This document shows positions 7,588 through 14,393 of a stretch of DNA of 38,231 nucleotides, piece by piece. This stretch comes from Clostridiales bacterium (GTDB taxonomy: Bacteria > Bacillota > Clostridia > Saccharofermentanales > Saccharofermentanaceae). The DNA is taken from assembly GCA_017554745.1 (NCBI GenBank), contig JAFZHS010000016.1:1-38231 (forward strand). The letters are read 5' to 3'. Numbering within the stretch: the first letter of the stretch is position 1; each line of letters opens with the position of its first letter. The notes beneath the pieces were generated by a model. The model saw nothing but the letters and a program-made list of their open reading frames with translations. It made no database searches and was not told the DNA's origin. The position numbers were made by a program, and so were the translations under genes.

Positions 7588-9507
7588 TCAGACGATAACC
7601 GGGAAAGACAGTGTGACCTTAAACAGATCACCGTCAATCGCGATATCGAATGTGCCGCCCTGAAGCTCGGTCATGCTCTTGGCGATGGAAAGGCCAAGGC
7701 CGTTGCCTTCGGTATTGCGTGCCTGGTCGCCTCTGACGAAGCGCTCCACAAGCTCATCCGGGCTGATATTGAGCTCTGCTGATGAAGTGTTCTTGAACGT
7801 GGTTACGGCCTTGCCGTCAATTACCTCGAGCGTAAGATAAACCCTGGTGCCCGGCTGGGAATACTTACAGATATTGTTCATGAGGTTGTCGTAGATCCTC
7901 ATCATGCGCCTGCCGTCAGCCATTATCATGACGCTTTCTTCGGGCGTGGTGGTGACAAGGGTCAGGCTGCAGCCGTCGAGCCGCTCTTTATATTCACCTG
8001 CTGTCTGAGAGATGAAGGTGCAGCAGTCGAGGGGAGCAGGCACGATCTCCAGATTGCCGGTGGATGCCTTGGATGCTTCCACGAGGTCTTCGATAAGCCT
8101 TTTGAGCTTTTCGGACTGTCTCACGATTACCTCAGAGTACTCAGTAAGCTTCGGATCGTCAGGTTCGGCATTTCCGATGAGGGATGCATAGTTGATGATC
8201 GAAGTAAGAGGCGTCTTGATGTCATGGGAGACATTGGTGATGAGCTCAGTCTTCATCCTCTCTGACTTGAGCCTGTCTTCGACGGCGATAGTGACGGAGT
8301 CGGCAACCGCATTGAGATTATCGGCGTGCTTTTTGAAGTCGCCGAAAAGGCCCTTTGTGGAAGTGCGGTAAGAGATATCTCCCTGAGCCATCTTTTCGCC
8401 TGAAGTCTTGAGCTTCTTCAGCATCAAAGCGATGTAGAAGATAACGGGGCACAGTATCAGCTTCTCGAAAAACCATCCAATGGACATTACATCACGGTCC
8501 ATGCCCGAACCGGCGATCACGATCAGTTCGATGAAGGAGATAACAACCATTGCAACGACGACCTGCCATACGACCGGTATAGAAAGAATGGCCCTGAACA
8601 GGAGCTTAAAGCCTTTGCCGATGAGCTTAATGATCTTATAGGCCAGTGTATCTTTGATAAGCACTTTGAGCTTGACTCTGGCCGCAAGGCTTACGCACAG
8701 ACCGAGAAAACCGTTAACAGCGACGATTACGACCAATGCAGCGAAAGCAGCTTCAAGGAAACCTGTAACGGAATCGGCGATGAAAATGGCGATGAGCCCG
8801 GCAAAGAGCGAGATGATAAGCAGAACGTCAAACGGGAACTTGCCCAAAGGCCCGAGCGTAACGGTCTCAGAGCCCGGGTGTTTGCCTGCCACGCACATGA
8901 GCGCTATAAAGCTTGCGAGGATAAGGAAAAAGCAGATGATCCCGACAGGATAAATGAGATAGCGGACACTGAAAATAAGGTGTATGCCCCTTGTCTCAAG
9001 ATAGCTGTAGCTGTTATAGGTAACGGAATTCGCATATGCTTGTATCTCAACATCCCTGACACCGTCATTTGCGGCATCATAAGGCGTATATCCGTAGATA
9101 CCGGAGATATTGCCGTCCGGTGAACAGATCAGCTGTGCTCTGAAAGTATGCAGAGTATAGTTCTGGTATTTTCCGGATACTCCGGCTGATTCGCTTGCCA
9201 TGTCAAAATCAGGCGTAGCAGCTATCAGCGTTCCGTCGGGCTCAGTTATCTTCAAGGGCATCAGTTCGATGCCGTTGTACTGGTTAGTTACGAGTCTGTA
9301 GGCATCGATAACCGCTAACTGCTGGATGCTCTGTTCTTCTCTCAGCGCATAGTATTCGTCCTCTGTTTTGCCGTAAATGTCTTCATATACGGCAGCTACT
9401 CCTGATGCAACGCACAGGAATCCGATTATCAGGGACAGGTTTATTACAACGAAAAGCAGGGTCTTGCCGGCCACTGTCCTCAAAAAATGACTTTTCTTCT
9501 TTTCCAT
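7588..9507 (-). CDS. Membrane sensor histidine kinase, VanS/OmpR class
   Basis: The 639-residue kinase starts at the ATG at 9507, which overlaps the response-regulator stop (TGATG) and has GGGGAG upstream. It has a first membrane segment at about residues 16-39, a roughly 140-residue extracellular region, then about five more hydrophobic segments between 180 and 365. A HAMP-like stretch (KMAQGDISYRT) follows. The dimerisation box NVSHDIKTPLTSIINYAS has the phospho-accepting His428. The ATPase part shows the N box (NLMNNICKYS) and G box (NGLGLSIAKS). The extra membrane segments are more than in the simple two-segment VanS layout. The ligand is unknown. It phosphorylates the regulator encoded immediately upstream. 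Confidence 0.93.
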   Translation of the reverse strand: MEKKKSHFLRTVAGKTLLFVVINLSLIIGFLCVASGVAAVYEDIYGKTEDEYYALREEQSIQQLAVIDAYRLVTNQYNGIELMPLKITEPDGTLIAATPDFDMASESAGVSGKYQNYTLHTFRAQLICSPDGNISGIYGYTPYDAANDGVRDVEIQAYANSVTYNSYSYLETRGIHLIFSVRYLIYPVGIICFFLILASFIALMCVAGKHPGSETVTLGPLGKFPFDVLLIISLFAGLIAIFIADSVTGFLEAAFAALVVIVAVNGFLGLCVSLAARVKLKVLIKDTLAYKIIKLIGKGFKLLFRAILSIPVVWQVVVAMVVISFIELIVIAGSGMDRDVMSIGWFFEKLILCPVIFYIALMLKKLKTSGEKMAQGDISYRTSTKGLFGDFKKHADNLNAVADSVTIAVEDRLKSERMKTELITNVSHDIKTPLTSIINYASLIGNAEPDDPKLTEYSEVIVRQSEKLKRLIEDLVEASKASTGNLEIVPAPLDCCTFISQTAGEYKERLDGCSLTLVTTTPEESVMIMADGRRMMRIYDNLMNNICKYSQPGTRVYLTLEVIDGKAVTTFKNTSSAELNISPDELVERFVRGDQARNTEGNGLGLSIAKSMTELQGGTFDIAIDGDLFKVTLSFPVIV

Positions 9508-10205
9508 CAATTTCTCCCCTTTTCGATCTTATAGCCCTGACCGAAGATGACCTTGATGTATCTCGGGTCATTGGGCGTGATCTCGATTTTTTCTCTTATA
9601 TGCCTGATGTGGACGGCTACGGTGTTATCACCTGCGGATAGGGCGTCCTCACACCAGACCTTGCGGTATATCTCTTTGGGCGAAAATACTTTACCCGGTT
9701 CTTTCATAAGGAGCTTTAATATCTCAAACTCCTTGGGCGTAAGGCTTACTTCATTGCCGTCGACCGTGACAGTCCTGGTGTCACTGTTAAGCTCGATGGT
9801 GCCGACAGTAAGGATGCCGTTTGCGGCCGTTCCCGAGCCGAGCCTGGTGTAGCGCCTTAACTGGGAGCCTACCCTGGCAGCGACCTCCAGGGGATTAAAG
9901 GGCTTGGTGATATAATCATCAGCCCCTATGTTAAGTCCCAATATCTTATCCTGGTCCTCTGACTTGGCCGTCAAGAGGATGATCGGCATATTGAACTTCT
10001 CCCTGATCTTCGACATCGCTGTTATCCCGTCCATTTGCGGCATCATGATATCAAGTAAGATGAGGTGGAATTCCTCTTTCTGCGTCATTTCGACTGCTTC
10101 GGCACCGTTATATGCTTCGAACAACCTGTAATCCGGATTCTGCAGATAGATCTTAAGCGCGTTAACTATGTCTTTGTCATCATCACAAATCAGAATGTTA
10201 TACAT
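9507..10205 (-). CDS. OmpR/VanR-family response regulator
   Basis: This 232-residue DNA-binding regulator has a receiver domain (acidic pocket ICDDD at 7-10, phospho-acceptor Asp52 in LLDIMMP, Thr79, Lys101 in KPF) and a winged-helix output domain from about residue 130. The ATG at 10205 is chosen over the in-frame GTG at 10214 because AGAGG lies at the right distance and the family begins MYNILICDDD. It is the first gene of a two-gene operon with the kinase. A palindrome in its leader and an 11-bp repeat in its promoter suggest autoregulation (inference). Confidence 0.94.
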   Translation of the reverse strand: MYNILICDDDKDIVNALKIYLQNPDYRLFEAYNGAEAVEMTQKEEFHLILLDIMMPQMDGITAMSKIREKFNMPIILLTAKSEDQDKILGLNIGADDYITKPFNPLEVAARVGSQLRRYTRLGSGTAANGILTVGTIELNSDTRTVTVDGNEVSLTPKEFEILKLLMKEPGKVFSPKEIYRKVWCEDALSAGDNTVAVHIRHIREKIEITPNDPRYIKVIFGQGYKIEKGRN

Positions 10206-10216
10206 TTTCCCCACCT

Positions 10217-10233
10217 CTTATGTCTGACATAAG
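10217..10233. promoter_or_regulatory. Perfect palindrome in response-regulator leader
   Basis: CTTATGTC-T-GACATAAG is a perfect 17-bp palindrome. It ends next to the ribosome binding site AGAGG of the response-regulator gene. It could be a protein operator, or in RNA a 6-bp hairpin next to the start site. Confidence 0.55.
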
Positions 10234-10254
10234 GACATTGTAAGGGTAAAGTCT

Positions 10255-10299
10255 TTAATATCCAATAACAGACAGCCTTAAGATTTGATTAAGAACGGG
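10255..10299 (-). promoter_or_regulatory. Promoter of the two-component operon with 11-bp repeat
   Basis: On the minus strand, -35 TCTTAA (10283-10278) and -10 TATTAA (10260-10255) are 17 bp apart. On the plus strand TTAAGA occurs at 10278-10283 and again at 10289-10294, exactly 11 bp apart, the period at which OmpR/PhoB-type regulators bind. The site could serve both this operon and the divergent phosphatase gene. Confidence 0.5.
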
Positions 10300-10352
10300 A
10301 TTTTGTGGCAAAATAGCCCGAGGAAAACAAAGATTGCAGGTAAATCGGCGAT

Positions 10353-10901
10353 ATGCTTTACATAATCAGACACGGAAAGACAGACTGGAACCTCAGACAC
10401 AAGCTGCAGGGAAGGACTGACATCCCCTTAAATGAAGAGGGAAGACAGATGGCGATAGAGGCAGGCGAGCGTTATAAGGACACTCACTTTGATGTCTGCT
10501 ATTGCTCGCCTCTTATAAGAGCCAGGGAGACTGCCGGGCTTCTTCTTAAGGACAGGGATGTCCCCGTCGTTATAGATGACAGGCTCAAGGAGATGGGCTT
10601 CGGTATATACGAAGGCGAAGAAGAGATATTCGGCAAGCCCGAGTGCCCTGTAAGGGAGCTGTTCTTTAATCCCGCAGGATATGTGGCGCAGGACGGAGCC
10701 GAGAGCCTTGAAGAATTGTTTTCCAGGACGGGCAGTTTTCTTAAAGAAGTCGCTTATCCCCAGGTTAAAGAAGGAAAGGATGTCCTGATCGTAGGCCACG
10801 GCGCCATGAACTCCGCAATTATCTGCCAGGTGCTCGGCAAACCGGTCGACAAACTCTGGGAAGTCGGGATCGAAAACTGCAGACTTATTACGCTCATATA
10901 A
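10353..10901 (+). CDS. Histidine phosphatase family protein (phosphoglycerate mutase-like)
   Basis: This 182-residue protein belongs to the branch-1 histidine phosphatase superfamily. It opens MLYIIRHGKTDWNLR with the RHG motif (Arg6, His7 as nucleophile), has LQGRTDIPLNEEGR, a second arginine in SPLIRARET, Glu80 in LKEMGFGIYEG, and the second histidine in IVGHGAMNS (His149). The short length points to a GpmB/CobC-like phosphatase rather than the true glycolytic mutase. The substrate cannot be told. The ribosome binding site is weak (AGG 13 nt upstream). It stands alone and diverges from the two-component operon. Confidence 0.85.
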   Translation: MLYIIRHGKTDWNLRHKLQGRTDIPLNEEGRQMAIEAGERYKDTHFDVCYCSPLIRARETAGLLLKDRDVPVVIDDRLKEMGFGIYEGEEEIFGKPECPVRELFFNPAGYVAQDGAESLEELFSRTGSFLKEVAYPQVKEGKDVLIVGHGAMNSAIICQVLGKPVDKLWEVGIENCRLITLI

Positions 10902-10907
10902 AAGAGA

Positions 10908-10933
10908 GCGACCACCCGGTAAAGGGTGGCCGC
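10908..10933. terminator. Terminator between convergent genes
   Basis: GCG-A-CCACCC (10908-10917) pairs with GGGTGG-C-CGC (10924-10933) with one mismatch. Read on the minus strand it is followed by TCTCTTTTATA, so it best serves transcripts leaving the lipoprotein operon. On the plus strand no T run follows. Confidence 0.6.
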
Positions 10934-11194
10934 AAATATGGGGATAATAGGAATAGAAAAATGTCTTAGTTGATACTTGAAGTATAAGTCATTCAAATTC
11001 AGATTTCAACGACATATATTTAATGTTGTTTAAACGTAATTTGAAAAGACTGTTAATGGTTTTTTGCGCTTTCAGACAGTCTGCAAAGCAAATGTTCGCT
11101 AACTGTACGCTTATATGTTAAACCGCAGGAAATCTCCTTTCTTTACGATTGATTGCAATTTTTTATTATGCATTTGCCTAGTTAAAAACTTTTT
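10934..11194. other. AT-rich non-coding gap
   Basis: I see no gene here. The gap contains an ATACT/AGTAT inverted repeat (about 10973-10985) and a hairpin in which GCTTTCAGAC pairs with GTCTGCAAAGC around 11069-11090. The first arm also pairs with AGACTGT about 25 nt further left. An AAAAACT/AGTTTTT repeat near 11185 lies just past the stop of the lipoprotein gene and could be a weak terminator on the minus strand. Confidence 0.4.
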
Positions 11195-12772
11195 TCAGTT
11201 TGTCGGTATTTCTCTTCCTCCCGGACCGCCTGCTCCGGGGTCACCGAACCCGCCGGGGCCTCCAAAGCCGCCCGCGCCCGGATCACCGAAGTCTCCTCCG
11301 CCGGGGCCGCCGAAGCCGCCGCCAAAGCCTGCTCCTGAGCCGTAGAGGTTATCGGTAAGAGTAACCGTTTCAGAATAATTTCCGGCTGTGACCGTATAGC
11401 TGTTGCCCTGTACAAGGTCAGGAGAGCTTACGAGGACAGTCTGGTATGAAGAATCTGCCGCAGCCTGGAGGAGCACCTTGCCGGAGGAATCAGTTACCTT
11501 GATCTCTGATCCTGATGACTGATTGCCTGTGGTTAAGAGGATAGTCCCCTGGGAAGCACTCGTGAAGTTGGTTGCCATGCCTGCTGCACCGGCCATTATT
11601 ACGGTTCCTCCCGTAATCACAGCGCTGCCGTTAACATCGAGTGAGCCGTTGGCGCCTGATGTCGGGCCCATGACCGTGAGGATGCCGCCTGACATCTCAA
11701 AGGAGCCGTTGGAATCAACGCCGTCGCCTTCGGTCCTTACATAGATCTCGCCGCCTGTTATCTTGAGGGTGCTGACTCCGTCTGCCTGCATTACTCCGCC
11801 TGAGGAAGAAGCAGATACCGCATTGATACCGTCATCCGAGGAGACGATGGAGATCACGCCGCCGTTGATCGTGACGTTCTGGCCTTCCAATCCTTCGTAA
11901 GATCTTGTGATATTGATCGTGCCTCCGTCTATCTGAAGGGAGGAGGAGGCTGTGATGCCGTCGTCTCCTGCCGAGATAGTGACCGTGCCGGAAGTGATAC
12001 AGACATATCCCTTGGTAAGATCTTCGTCGTTGTCAGCCTGGATGCCGTCTTTGCCGCATGTGATATCGATGGATGCTTCCTTGATAACAACCGAGTCATT
12101 TGCCTGGATGCCGTCGCTCGAACTGTTGATCACGATATTTCCGCCTGCAATCGTGACGTCATCCTTGCCTACGATACCGTGATCAGTGGATGTTATTTCA
12201 AGCGAGCCGGAGCCGTTGATCGTGATATCTGTTTTCGAGAAGACCGCGCCGTCGACATTGTTGTCATCCTTGGAGTCGAACGAGCCGGTGTTGCCCAAAA
12301 AGTTGGTCGTATCGCTGTCGAGCGTTACATAGACATTATCGGCCTTAAGGCAGTAGAGAGCTGCATAATCAGAAGATGTTATGCTCGCGTCCTTCAGGAT
12401 GATCCTTACATCATCAGACTTGCCGGCATCTACTACTATGTAGCCGTCAGTTAAGGTCCCGGTAACTACATATGTGCCCTTGGCTGTAATGGTGACCACC
12501 GGGCCTTCGATCTTGACTGAAGAAGAGTCAGAGGATGCGGAAGAGCCGTTAAGAGTAATCGTCTGCGCGTCGCTCTCATCATAGCTGACCTCTATGTCTT
12601 TATCGGAGAATGCTTCAGACAGGTCTGACGATATCGTGATCGTATCAGAGGATATCGTCTCTGATGTTTTATCTCCGGGGTTTACTGTTGTGCAGGCCGC
12701 GAGCGTGAAGACTGCGAGTGAGCCGGCCATTATCGCTGCAATCAGTTTATGTTCGGTTTTAATAGGTCTCAT
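11195..12772 (-). CDS. Cthe_2159-type carbohydrate-binding lipoprotein with Gly-rich tail
   Basis: The 525-residue product starts at the ATG at 12772, behind AGGAGGAAAC; the longer open frame to 12877 would overlap the neighbour. MRPIKTEHKLIAAIMAGSLA is a signal sequence and LAAC with Cys27 is a lipobox, so it is a surface lipoprotein. The body is a run of short repeats such as ISSDDGINAVSASSSGG, GGTINITRSYEGLEGQNV and GDDGITASSSLQIDGG. These have the look of a right-handed beta-helix and match the Cthe_2159 family (Pfam PF14262), whose founder binds cellulose and pectin. The last roughly 50 residues are Gly/Pro/Asp repeats (GFGGPGG, FGDPGAGG). It is the third gene of an operon with DUF4956 and VTC proteins. 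Whether it binds sugar here is untested. Confidence 0.82.
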   Translation of the reverse strand: MRPIKTEHKLIAAIMAGSLAVFTLAACTTVNPGDKTSETISSDTITISSDLSEAFSDKDIEVSYDESDAQTITLNGSSASSDSSSVKIEGPVVTITAKGTYVVTGTLTDGYIVVDAGKSDDVRIILKDASITSSDYAALYCLKADNVYVTLDSDTTNFLGNTGSFDSKDDNNVDGAVFSKTDITINGSGSLEITSTDHGIVGKDDVTIAGGNIVINSSSDGIQANDSVVIKEASIDITCGKDGIQADNDEDLTKGYVCITSGTVTISAGDDGITASSSLQIDGGTINITRSYEGLEGQNVTINGGVISIVSSDDGINAVSASSSGGVMQADGVSTLKITGGEIYVRTEGDGVDSNGSFEMSGGILTVMGPTSGANGSLDVNGSAVITGGTVIMAGAAGMATNFTSASQGTILLTTGNQSSGSEIKVTDSSGKVLLQAAADSSYQTVLVSSPDLVQGNSYTVTAGNYSETVTLTDNLYGSGAGFGGGFGGPGGGDFGDPGAGGFGGPGGFGDPGAGGPGGREIPTN

Positions 12773-12800
12773 TTTAGTTTCCTCCTGTAAAGGACCGGGA

Positions 12801-13481
12801 TCAAAGCTGGTCCGTGCTCTGTGACTGGTGCTCGGATACGGATATCTCGAGATTGCCGTTCCTTGTGCGGAGATCATCTATAAACGCCTTTTCCGTTGAA
12901 GCGTCTTTTAATACGATCTCGTAGCTGAGCTTAAAGAGAGAGCCCATGTTGCTGGTCTTGACCTGCTTTAATCTGTAAGACTTGGTATATTTCGCGAGGA
13001 TATCATCGAAAACATCGCTGTAGTTAAGATCCTCGGGGATTGTGATCTTAAGATTCTTCTTAAGCTGTCTGCTGTTCTCCGAAGCAAGACCCGCGTAGAA
13101 GAGGATCGCAAGGCCGATGAGGACCGTAAAGAGCACAGCGTAGCCGATGTAGCCCATTCCCATGACGAGTCCCATGCCCATTGCCGCGAAGATGGCGCCG
13201 ATCTCCCTGGCCGTTCCGGGAGCTGACCTGAACCTTACGAGGCTGAATGTTCCTGCGACTGCCACTCCGGCACCGATGTTGCCGTTGACCATCAGTATGA
13301 CGACGCATACGACTGCGGGAAGTATCGCGAGTGTCATGACAAAGCTCTTGGTGTAATCGTTCCTGAATGTGTGGATCAGGGCGATGAGTCCGCCTAAGGC
13401 CAGTGATACAAGAACGAGGATTATGAATATGGAAGGCGTTATACCGGTTGAAGGTATTACCGGATTGAATAAGTTAAGCAT
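12801..13481 (-). CDS. DUF4956 membrane protein
   Basis: This 226-residue protein has three or four hydrophobic segments (about residues 17-36, 46-66, 98-130) and a soluble C-terminal domain. Between the membrane segments is the family hallmark GTFSLVRFRSAPGTAREIGA (residues 77-96), with two arginines that suggest an anion-handling or membrane-lining role (inference). The ATG at 13481 overlaps the end of the VTC gene by 8 nt and has AAGGAG upstream. DUF4956 proteins commonly lie beside VTC-domain and CotH or Cthe_2159 proteins in clostridia, but their function is not established. Confidence 0.88.
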   Translation of the reverse strand: MLNLFNPVIPSTGITPSIFIILVLVSLALGGLIALIHTFRNDYTKSFVMTLAILPAVVCVVILMVNGNIGAGVAVAGTFSLVRFRSAPGTAREIGAIFAAMGMGLVMGMGYIGYAVLFTVLIGLAILFYAGLASENSRQLKKNLKITIPEDLNYSDVFDDILAKYTKSYRLKQVKTSNMGSLFKLSYEIVLKDASTEKAFIDDLRTRNGNLEISVSEHQSQSTDQL

Positions 13482-14199
13482 AGAAGACGCTCCTTTCTGT
13501 TTTCTGATTCCCCATAAGGCATTCCTTGTAGTAGGTTCCGTATTTTGAATAAGTGATCTTGTTTATGTTGTTTTTGCTTAAGAAGCCCGCCATCCACATA
13601 GGCATAGCCCCCATGATCTTTACTTCCATCAGCGTGATGCCGTCTGGAAGAAGTGATGTTCCCCAGATGTCACTCCCGAGATCAAGATCCGTATCTCTTG
13701 CGAGGATGTTCTCGTCCAATGTGAGCCTGAACTCCGGGTCTTTCCCGTCCGAGTATGCTTCGCGCTCGTAGCTTAAGAACGCCTTTGCATTGATCCCGTC
13801 GTAGAACTTAAGGAAATAATCTATCTCGGAGGTTATCTGTGTCTTGAAGGGGATATCGATCCCTTGATCGATCCAGCTTCCGGCAGCTATCTTAGGCATT
13901 GCGACTCTCCGCTTATAGACGACATCTTCGAATTTCTTCTTTATCTCTACGAAGACCATGTCGCTCCAGTCTGCCCTCTGATATGACCTGATCCTCAGCT
14001 TCTCTTTGTATACCGGGCGATCCATGGAATTTCTTATCAGCCTGAAGCTGTCCGTGTCGTAGTAGATGTTGCGGATCGTGGTCCTGCCGTATTGGTCAAG
14101 GAGCATTCTGCCCTGCATCTCTTCTAACAGTGCCTTTTTCTGTGATGCTGTCAGGAAGTATTTTAATTCGTACCTCTCGAAAACATTCTGGTAAGACAT
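13474..14199 (-). CDS. VTC-domain protein, polyphosphate-polymerase-like
   Basis: The 241-residue protein matches the VTC domain, the catalytic tunnel domain of the yeast polyphosphate polymerase Vtc4. It has ERYELKYFL (8-16), IYYDTDSFRLIRNSM (45-59), YKEKLRIRSY (64-73), VFVEIKKKFEDVVYKRRVAMP (82-102, given here in parts as VEIKKK and VVYKRR), FRLTLDENI and LMEVKIMG (190-197). These carry the Lys/Arg/Glu pattern of triphosphate-tunnel enzymes. No SPX or membrane part is present, so membrane attachment may come from the DUF4956 partner. The start at 14199 (MSYQNVFERYEL) is preferred over the GTG at 14214; GAGG lies 9 nt upstream. First gene of the operon. Polyphosphate synthesis is inferred from the fold. 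Confidence 0.85.
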   Translation of the reverse strand: MSYQNVFERYELKYFLTASQKKALLEEMQGRMLLDQYGRTTIRNIYYDTDSFRLIRNSMDRPVYKEKLRIRSYQRADWSDMVFVEIKKKFEDVVYKRRVAMPKIAAGSWIDQGIDIPFKTQITSEIDYFLKFYDGINAKAFLSYEREAYSDGKDPEFRLTLDENILARDTDLDLGSDIWGTSLLPDGITLMEVKIMGAMPMWMAGFLSKNNINKITYSKYGTYYKECLMGNQKTERSVFYA

Positions 14200-14230
14200 T
14201 TTTAAAGACCTCACTTTCGTTGTTGGCCTG

Positions 14231-14284
14231 ATGATAAATGGCGCACCTAAAATGAACCTGAAGTGAAATTAAAAACAACCTGAA
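14231..14284 (-). promoter_or_regulatory. Promoter of VTC operon with four 11-bp direct repeats
   Basis: Reading the minus strand, consecutive 11-mers run TTCAGGTTGTT, TTTAATTTCAC, TTCAGGTTCAT, TTTAGGTGCGC (14284 down to 14241). The first and third share TTCAGGTT and the fourth gives TTTAGGT. A -10 TATCAT follows at 14236-14231. The would-be -35 (AGGTTC) is poor and lies inside the third repeat. This is the layout of OmpR/PhoB-class activation. Confidence 0.65.
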
Positions 14285-14291
14285 ATTGATC

Positions 14292-14328
14292 ATGCCCCGG
14301 AACTTCTCATATGAGAGTCCCGGGGCAT
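14292..14328 (-). terminator. Hairpin after esterase-GH43 gene
   Basis: ATGCCCCGG (14292-14300) pairs with CCGGGGCAT (14320-14328), with an inner CTCATATGAG that pairs with itself. The stem is very stable but only a short T-containing tract (GATCAATTT) follows on the minus strand. It separates the esterase gene from the VTC operator. A second hairpin, GATACAGA/TCTGTATC at 14374-14395, overlaps the esterase stop codon. Confidence 0.6.
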
Positions 14329-14393
14329 AACCTCTAGGAGATTTCTACAATGAAACCTTTTTTATTCAGTTAGGATACAGAAGAAAGTCTGTA

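Noticed and set aside
11115..11345. Pro-rich open frame on the plus strand (PPGPPAPGSPNPPGPP)
   Set aside because: It is the antisense shadow of the Gly/Pro-rich tail of the lipoprotein gene; no ribosome binding site or homology, and its N-terminal half is AT-rich non-coding DNA.
12773..12877. Longer N terminus for the carbohydrate-binding lipoprotein
   Set aside because: The ATG at 12772 has AGGAGGAAAC upstream and is followed at once by a signal sequence and lipobox; the longer form would overlap the DUF4956 gene and hide the signal.
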